Positions 58,085-64,000 of a DNA stretch of 64,000 bases are shown here, piece after piece (the stretch's first letter is position 1; each line of letters starts with the position of its first letter). A program made the translations under genes and the position numbers. Below the pieces are notes generated by a model. That model ran no database searches. It saw only the letters and a program-made list of their open reading frames with translations, and was not told the origin of the DNA. Source of the DNA: Chinchilla lanigera (Eukaryota > Chordata > Mammalia > Rodentia > Chinchillidae); the NCBI RefSeq assembly GCF_000276665.1, contig NW_004955418.1, positions 3,031,431 through 3,095,430 of the forward strand, written 5' to 3'.

Positions 58085-58190
58085 TTTAATTGTTGTTTTC
58101 ATAGTAGTTATTCAGAGTACAAAATATAGGCATGATATCTTGTCCAGAGAGTACTAGCACACACCTAATAGCATTTTTTTTAACCTGGAA
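58085..58190 (-). mobile_element. Short LINE-1 3'-end fragment
   Basis: 'ttattcagagtacaaaatat' and 'aggcatgatatctt' repeat, with few changes, the 3'UTR segment of the L1 at 19521-19550 (gtattcagagtacaacatat). AGCATTTTTT-like sequence stands on both sides (58078, 58171). It is a 5'-truncated copy of only about 100 bp. Confidence 0.6.
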
Positions 58191-58277
58191 AGAAACTCTT
58201 AATTTTTTCCTGATAATTTAGGTAAGAAATTGTCATGGCTTATAAATAACAGAAAATAGAAAGTCCATGTTAAAAAA

Positions 58278-58370
58278 AAATAGCTGGATACAGTGGCATA
58301 TTTCTATAGCCCCGGCACTCCTGGAGGCCGAGGCAAGAGGATCGCTTGAGCCCAGGAGGTGGAGATCAGC
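58278..58370 (+). mobile_element. B1/7SL-like SINE fragment
   Basis: GCTGGATACAGTGGCATATT, GGAGGCCGAGGCAAGAGGAT and CGCTTGAGCCCAGGAGGTGG. The last part is closer to a 7SL/Alu-like sequence than to the other B1 copies here. Confidence 0.6.
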
Positions 58371-59379
58371 AGACCCACTTGAGAGGGAGCTGGAAAGGGA
58401 GACTGAGTGGAAACCCTAGCAGAGTGCTTCGGTGCCCTTGTGACCTGAGAACACGAAAGCATTGTTGGATGTAGAAAATGACGCTGAGCCCCCAAATGCC
58501 GATAGAGATTATCAGTATAAAGTTCCACAGGGACAGGTATTAGGGTTTGGGACTTTTCTTTGAGCCTTTTGTTTAGACCTTTTTCCTCTTGAGGAGGCTG
58601 AAGAAAGCTTATCATTTTCTCACTGGGAAAAAAATTCTGTGGACACAGAATAATAGATTTCTAGTGCTCCTTTCTACGGTTGAGGTTAATAGTTAATACT
58701 TTAGCGATTAGCTTTCTCATCCCCGGATGTTAAAGATAGTGCTATGATTTCTACTCGTCATTTTGAAGAGGAGATTTGTGTGGTCGGTAGTTAGGGGAAA
58801 GGGCATAGGGAGGGTGGCGCATGAGTGGAGGCCAGGGCAGGTTCTGCCCTTCTGGGCCCAGGTTGGTACAGAAACACAGTGTCAGATGTCATGTGAAGGA
58901 TGAATCAGGTACGTGGTCTGCTGTCTGGGCTGTCTCGCAGTTGCTTTTCCCTGAGGATGTGGCTTGTACTAGGAAATCACAGATCGTGCAGAGACCTTTA
59001 CCCAGTAATAGATTCAGAACAAGTTCTTCCTTTGCCCGTACTTCCAAATAGCTAGCAGGGTCAGAAGCAAAGCCCCTGAAACGCTCTTCATTGTACAGTC
59101 AGTAGAGGGTCCGTGGACATGGCCCTGCGGTTCTAAGCTCTTTCATTAAATGCAGCTCTGGTTGTGGCTGGGTTTGTGTAACTTTTCTTCAGTGGCACAG
59201 CAGATAAATTACCTAGTGTCTTTATTCTGACCATCGCAGGAGCTGTCCCTGCTTGATCTTACCTTGTCTGGTCTCAGCTGACAAATAAAACCTTCGCAGT
59301 GTGAGAACTATTAAAGTTCGCTGTTAGATTGCAGGTGGAGCATGTGTGCAGGGGTGAATATTGTTTTCTTCATTTACAG
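58371..59379. other. Intron before exon 7, no gene seen
   Basis: Mixed composition; no repeat recognised. It ends in the acceptor of the 59380 exon. Confidence 0.45.
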
Positions 59380-59427
59380 GAGAAGCCCCGATATCCAAGC
59401 AAAAGAAGAATTGTGGAAGCACATTCA
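59380..59427 (+). CDS. Internal coding exon 7 (48 bp) of the unidentified gene
   Basis: A 48-bp exon after a 9-kb intron. CTTCATTTACAG ends at 59379 and GTGAGT follows 59427. It encodes RSPDIQAKEELWKHI and a split Gln codon. With the next exon it makes a charged helical stretch, the only part of the visible protein with regular hydrophobic spacing. Symmetric phase 2/2. The downstream intron is only 656 bp and contains a minus-strand ID SINE with a clean target-site duplication. Confidence 0.8.
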
Positions 59428-59664
59428 GTGAGTGGTTTGTTTTTTTCCCCCCTCATTGTTTTCAAATCCATGTAGTTTTAATGCAGTTACAAGAAAGCTG
59501 TCTGGCATGGGAGGCGGCCTCCGTCTGAAGCGTGCCAGTTCATTGTCATTGCCACCCTGATACGGTATCTGAGGTGCACAGTGGTGGGGCCCACTGACTT
59601 CTCCCTGGCTCCCCTGAAAGTGGACTGAAGGCCAGTAGTTTATAAACCAATACCAAGGAAAACA

Positions 59665-59769
59665 CCCTTTGGGGTTTGTTGTTGTTGTTTTTTGTACCAG
59701 GAATCGAATTCAGGACCTTGCACTTGCCAGGCAGGCACTTGTGCCACTGAGCTATATCCCTGGTTCCTA
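59665..59769 (-). mobile_element. ID SINE with perfect target-site duplication
   Basis: GTTTTTTGTACCAGGAATCG, TGCACTTGCCAGGCAGGCAC, then GAGCTATATCCCTGG. ACCAAGGAAAACA flanks it at 59652-59664 and 59770-59782. Confidence 0.93.
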
Positions 59770-60083
59770 ACCAAGGAAAACAAGTCCAGAGGGAAAGAGA
59801 CATCCAGCCCGCTTGCCTTCGGAAAGAGGCAGAGCTGCCATGGGAAGTAAGGGGTGGCAGCAAAGTGTAGGTGGAGAGAAACTGAAAGATAGCAAGTGGT
59901 TTTCCTCCCATTTTTTCCTTGAACACATCCTAGTGGTTTCATCTTTGCCCCCAATTTATAGTGTTTTACTGACACAGCATTTGGGGACAAAATTCAAAAG
60001 GGGAAACGTCCCTGCTGATTGTGAATGATACTAGTGTGTGTATCAGCATAATGATTTTTACTTTCTTGCCTATTCCCTTCTAG

Positions 60084-60152
60084 AAAGGAGCTCGTGGATC
60101 CATCTGGATTGTCGGAGGAGCAACTGAAAGAGATTCCGTACACTAAAATAGA
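60084..60152 (+). CDS. Internal coding exon 8 of the unidentified gene; B1 SINE at its donor
   Basis: A 69-bp exon. CTTGCCTATTCCCTTCTAG ends at 60083 and the donor GTATGT begins at 60153. It encodes [20 protein letters not shown] and ends in a split Glu codon. The proline/glycine break followed by SEEQLKEI looks like a helix-turn-helix segment, but no named domain is recognised. A minus-strand B1 starts within about 10 bases of the donor, and a second copy of the donor motif (GAGTGTGT) stands after it. Read-through past the normal donor meets an in-frame stop a few codons later. Confidence 0.8.
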
Positions 60153-60161
60153 GTATGTTTT

Positions 60162-60304
60162 GTTTGTTTTTTGAGACAGGATCTGGTATCTAGTCCAGGC
60201 TGGCCTTGACCTTGCTGTGCAGCCCATGCTGGCCCCAAACTTGCGGTCCTCCTGCCTCAGCCACCTGAGTGCTGGGATTACAGGCATTGCCACCATATCC
60301 AATT
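60162..60304 (-). mobile_element. B1 SINE at the exon 8 splice donor
   Basis: GTTTGTTTTTTGAGACAGGA ... GGGATTACAGGCATTGCCAC. The flanks TAGAGTATGTTTT (60149-60161) and TAGAGTGTGTCTT (60305-60317) form a target-site duplication with two differences, and it contains the exon 8 donor. Confidence 0.88.
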
Positions 60305-60668
60305 TAGAGTGTGTCTTTGAAAAAACCTTCTCACAACAGTTTTATTTGTGTTTCTAAGGAAGCAATTCATTCTTATTCTTGTGTTCCTTGCTTTGCTCGG
60401 TCTGTACATTTTATCTAAAGTTAAAGTGAGTGTACAGAAAAGGTAGAAAAGGACAGAATAAAGTTGTCTCACTCTGTACTCACATCACTGTCATTTCCTT
60501 TGTGGTAGGTATGAGATGGCTTTTCATAATTTTCTTTTTCTTTTCTTTTTTTTTCTTTCTTCTTTTTCTTTCCTTTCTCAATCCCTTACATTTATTTCCA
60601 ATTTCTTGTAACATCCATTTTAAAATGAATTCTTTTTCTGAGATATTCATTGATTGGTAACAAAGTTT

Positions 60669-60823
60669 GTGTGTGTGTGTGTCTTTTGAGACAAGGTCTC
60701 ACTATGCAGTTCAGGCTGGATTTGAGCTCATTTTGTAGCCCACGCTGGTCTCAAACTTGCAACAATCCTCCTGCCTCAGCTTCCTGAGTGCTAGGATTAC
60801 AGGCGTGTGCCATCATGCCCAGC
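60669..60823 (-). mobile_element. B1 SINE with (GT)n tail
   Basis: The tail has become GTGTGTGTGTGTGT (60669-60684), then TTTTGAGACAAGGTCTCACT ... ACAGGCGTGTGCCATCATGC. ACAAAGTTT flanks it at 60660-60668 and 60824-60832. Confidence 0.9.
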
Positions 60824-61217
60824 ACAAAGTTTATTTTTATTCTTTTTTTTTTTTTTTTATCATCCAGAGAATGTTTATGCCAGAGCCCTATCACATAAGT
60901 CCGGGACAGTTCTTGTCATAGAAATACCACATTGAACCGAACAGGTTCCATAGAAGCATAACAGGACCCCCATCATAAGCTGTGCAGGCCACAGTGGCCG
61001 TTTTCTCTCTCACTGTCATTAGTTGAAAACCAGAGCTTTCTGCAACCTATGTTTCTTTCCCACATAGAAAAACTATAGCTTGGTATCCACCATCTTCAGA
61101 AAACGAATGAATTTTTAAGGTATAATTATACATATTTATGGTATGTAACACGACACTGTATTATATTTGCATTGGGAAATAATGAAGCCAGTTCACATAT
61201 CTACTGCTTCACAGATC

Positions 61218-61258
<41 letters not shown>
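61218..61258. repeat. (GT)n microsatellite
   Basis: About 19 GT units in the intron between exons 8 and 9, 460 bp before the acceptor. Confidence 0.97.
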
Positions 61259-61604
61259 TGAGAATGTTTAAGATCTGTCTCTAGTTTTCTAGTGAAGACA
61301 GAATTCTGAGCGATAGTCTTGGCCAGGACAATGATTAACTTCTGGCGAGAATACCATTTCGTCTGTGTTGTAGATTTTTCTTCCACACTGCTGGAGGTTA
61401 TTCAAATGCAAGGCATAATTTCATTTAAAGCTTGGTGGCTAAAAAATAAACATACTCACACCCATACATGCAGACCATAGAAGAGCTCCATTTATTTACA
61501 TGTATAGTCAAGGGAGCATTTTTCTGTTAACATGTGACATTTAAGTCGCTCAAGCTTTGAGGTTCTTTTCAAAATCAAGTTCTTTTGAAAACCAGTCTGA
61601 AAGT

Positions 61605-61628
61605 CATTATTATTATTATTATTATTAT
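61605..61628. repeat. (ATT)n microsatellite
   Basis: About eight ATT units, 90 bp before the exon 9 acceptor. Confidence 0.95.
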
Positions 61629-61718
61629 GTTTGCTCTTTCAATATTAAGGAAAAAGTCCAAGTTCTGTTGTGATTTTTGGTGTGTCCGTTTCCATTTTGT
61701 TTGTGGTTTCTTGTTCAG

Positions 61719-61829
61719 GACTCAGGGTGACCCAGTCCGCATCAGGCATTCGCATTCGCCACGAAGTTATCGCCAGTATCGCAGGTCGCAGTGTTCAGAT
61801 GGAGAGAGATCTGTTCTTTCGGAAGTAAA
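61719..61829 (+). CDS. Internal coding exon 9 of the unidentified gene
   Basis: A 111-bp exon. The acceptor TTTCTTGTTCAG ends at 61718 and the donor GTAAGT follows 61829. It encodes TQGDPVRIRHSHSPRSYRQY, then RRSQCSDGERS and VLSEV, finishing on a split Asn codon. It is rich in Arg, Ser, His and Tyr, with CpG-containing Arg and Ser codons. The frame is uninterrupted and continues from exon 8. Possible basophilic-kinase sites (RRSQ) are visible; their use is inference. It is one of the most convincing exons for coding content and splice sites. Confidence 0.83.
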
Positions 61830-62002
61830 GTAAGTAGGCGGCCCAAGCATGGCACCAGGCTCAGGCTTCAGAGCAGGATGGGCAACAGAGCTCTCGGCCA
61901 TGATGGAAAAGTTCCCTCTACCCCATGCCCTCTTTGAACTTAAGTTCTGACTCTAGGTCCCACACTGTCCCATTCATTAACTCTGGACTTCGCTCTCCGC
62001 AG

Positions 62003-62084
62003 TTCAAAAACAGATCTTGTACCACCACTTCCAGTGACCCGTTCTTCGGACGCTCAAGGTTCTGGTGGCTCTACAGTTCATCAG
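62003..62084 (+). CDS. Internal coding exon 10 of the unidentified gene
   Basis: An 82-bp exon only 173 bp after exon 9. CTTCGCTCTCCGCAG ends at 62002 and the donor GTCAGT follows 62084. It encodes SKTDLVPPLPVTRSSDAQGS and a Gly/Ser stretch ending VHQ. The short PPLP segment could bind an SH3 or WW domain (inference). Unlike the earlier exons it ends on a complete codon (phase 0), so it is asymmetric and skipping it would shift the frame. The next exon is beyond the window or lies unrecognised in the last 1.9 kb. Confidence 0.8.
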
Positions 62085-62212
62085 GTCAGTGAGAATAAAG
62101 TTTTAAGAGGGTGGCGTACTGGTGCCAATTTTGAGAAGCATTTTGTGCTTTGGGGAGTTCCTTTGATGACTGACTTCATGCTGAGATTCTGTATATTAAA
62201 AGAACATACACA

Positions 62213-62310
62213 GGGCCGGAGATATAGCTCAAGTGTGCAGCGCCTGCCTGGCAAGTGCGAGGTCCTGAGTTCAATTCTCAGCACCAAAAACACAAAAACA
62301 ACAAAACATA
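62213..62310 (+). mobile_element. ID SINE
   Basis: GGGCCGGAGATATAGCTCAA, CCTGCCTGGCAAGTGCGAGG and GAGTTCAATTCTCAGCACCA, then a CAAAAA-rich tail. It starts about 128 bp after the exon 10 donor. An older sequence type than the GGTACCGG copies. Confidence 0.88.
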
Positions 62311-64000
62311 GGAAAAGGCAGCAGGAGACTATGACCAAGAATGAAGGCACAGCCAGCTAATAGAAAACAGCTGCTGGAGTCCTATTTCACTTCTGGCCTC
62401 CCCATCAGAGACTTGAGACTTGCCTTTATCCTGGAGGCGTTTTACAGATGTGGTTAAAGGGAGTTGAAAGTCATAGTAGAGTACCTACCTGCCTGAGATC
62501 AAGTTAACCGTGAGCCGAAGCAGATGGTTCTGTCAGGGAAGCACAGTCACGAATGTATGTCTGAAGCCTTTGACGTCATCTCTCATGATCTATGTTGAAA
62601 TTAAATGGAAAGAATGTGGGCTGGACAGACAGTGGGGTGGACTTGCTATGGGGTTAAACACCCGTTCCAAAAACAAAGTTGATGTTTATGATGGATCAGT
62701 GTCAACTACTGTTTGCAACTTTGTGGTTTTTATTCTTGTTTGGATCACAGATCCCTCAGAAACCCCAACTATAACCGCCGTCTCTCTCCATAACAGTGTG
62801 TGTAAACACATACAGCTTTGCATATACACTCAGGCAGTTCAGGGACCCCTGGTGATACCCATCACATGCTGCCTTTCATTTGCCCGGTTCACTTTTTGTT
62901 TTTTGATGACTTCAGCAAGGACCAAAACGACTTCAGCAAAGTTAGTCAAGGTTGTGTGGAAACAAATTCTGAGATGGTGCTCTGTGTGTGGGAGGTGTAC
63001 GGAAGGTATCTTTGGGACTGACGCTTGGGAGAACAAAAGGACAGGTTTGGGCAGAGGCAAGCGTGTAACCGGGTGAAGGCGGTTACCCTGTGGGAAACTC
63101 TGGAGCTGAGGTGCCCTTCACAGTCCACCTTGGGCCGGGGCCTTGGTGCGCTCACTCACAGCCACCGTGTGGCAGTCATCAGATGGGTGGCGCTCCTGCA
63201 AGGGCATGACCTTGGGTGAGGTGACTTTCTTCAGCCAAGGGCGGTTCTGGGGTAGCGGCTTAGAGTTCAGCCATGGGGCAGGCAATGAGGAATGAGTACA
63301 AGGCCAACTGAAAGCACATAGCAAGACTTTCTCAAAAAACCAAAAAAAAAAGGCATGACAAATGAGTACTGTTAGCTTTCAACACTTGTCTTACATTGGT
63401 TTCAGTCTACAGTACATTAACTTTATTTTACTACATTTTTGTTTTTCTAACTGCTGTAGACCCCTGACTAATTATCAGCAAGGTATTTCACAAACATTTA
63501 TATACAAGTAGCTGTCAGCTCGGCGCCTTCACAGGCGGCCGTGGACCGTACGCAGGTCCTGCCTGTGGCGTCCTGTTCAGCCTCTGGTAACAGCTGGTGT
63601 TTCCACGATGCAGCGCAGACTGCAAATCCTGAGTCCCCACCTGACAGGCTGCCCCAGCGCGTGACAAGCGCCCCTAAAGCACTGTGCTGCACGAAGGTAG
63701 TTTTGTTCACTGGCTGCACCAAACGGATCATAAACTCTCCACTCTCCTCTCCCTTCTCTGCTCGGGAAGTAGACTGAAAGTCTTGTTTAGGAATTATGCC
63801 CAGTGCCTAATTTTCAGGAGTAAAATACTTACACACATAATTGTTAGACTGACTTTACATACTTAGGGTTAAGTGTGTGATCCTTATTGTTTATCTTGCA
63901 TGTTAGATATTGAGGGAATGTATGTCAAGCAGCTTTTGAAATTTTTTGGAATTACAATGTGATGTCTTAAAAAGCCTAGTAGTTTCTAATGTACTTTAGA
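62311..64000. other. Intron after exon 10, no further exon seen
   Basis: One diverged SINE-like stretch lies at about 63245-63350 (ends AAAAAACCAAAAAAAAAA). The frame at 62510-63076 (188 codons) has no family resemblance and no splice sites that continue the phase-0 end of exon 10, so I do not call it. Confidence 0.45.

Noticed and set aside
62510..63076. 188-codon plus-strand frame as the next exon
   Set aside because: It does not begin at an acceptor that continues phase 0 from exon 10, and the composition is intron-like.
1..64000. CRISPR arrays, prokaryotic operons, phage or plasmid features
   Set aside because: No regularly spaced direct repeats with unique spacers and no dense coding; all repeats found are eukaryotic transposons or microsatellites.

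Overview
This window is vertebrate nuclear DNA, almost certainly from a rodent. It carries many ID-type SINEs (derived from tRNA-Ala), B1-type SINEs with the internal duplication, B1-ID composite SINEs, LINE-1 copies in both orientations, and old MIR/L2 remnants. B1-ID composites together with ID copies that keep their target-site duplications point to a non-murid rodent (squirrel, beaver or dormouse side of the tree). The species itself is an inference I cannot settle. There are no bacterial-type genes. Nearly all open reading frames are chance frames in introns or pieces of transposons.

The one cellular gene I can support lies on the + strand from about 27.3 to 62.1 kb. Ten short internal exons are at 27281-27371, 29782-29865, 30233-30346, 37644-37691, 38975-39052, 50251-50370, 59380-59427, 60084-60152, 61719-61829 and 62003-62084. 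Each has an AG acceptor behind a pyrimidine tract and a GT donor. Joined, they keep one open frame of 845 nt, about 281 residues; every internal junction falls after codon position 2, and only the last exon ends on a codon boundary. The product segment is polar, very rich in Arg, Ser, Asn and Lys, with RS-type clusters, and is probably disordered except for one helical acidic/hydrophobic patch. Start codon, first exons and stop codon are outside the window. I do not recognise the gene and give no symbol.

Layout: 0-1.6 kb is the 5' end of a minus-strand L1 with a repeated 5'UTR unit. 1.6-8.8 kb is intron-like or intergenic DNA with old L1, MIR and composite SINEs. 8.8-9.6 and 11.5-14.5 kb hold plus-strand L1 remains. 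17.5 kb has a short non-autonomous hAT transposon with terminal inverted repeats. 19.5-22.9 kb is a long minus-strand L1 with ORF2 fragments, cut by an ID and a B1, and followed to 24.7 kb by a CpG-rich segment that may be its 5' end. 27.3-39 kb holds the first five exons, with a mariner transposase fossil at 35.1-35.5 kb. 39-50 kb is a long intron with several SINEs and a solo LTR at 42.8-43.3 kb. 50-62 kb holds the last five exons and an old minus-strand L1 at 51.4-54.3 kb.

The observations most worth checking are: a B1 inserted right at the donor of the 60.1 kb exon, whose target-site duplication appears to have copied the splice site; the hAT element; the mariner fossil; a convergent pair of strong CTCF-like motifs at 47.8 and 56.7 kb; the solo LTR with TATA box and polyadenylation signal; a perfect 58-bp tandem duplication beside a young ID insertion; and a telomere-like motif that forms a perfect hairpin.
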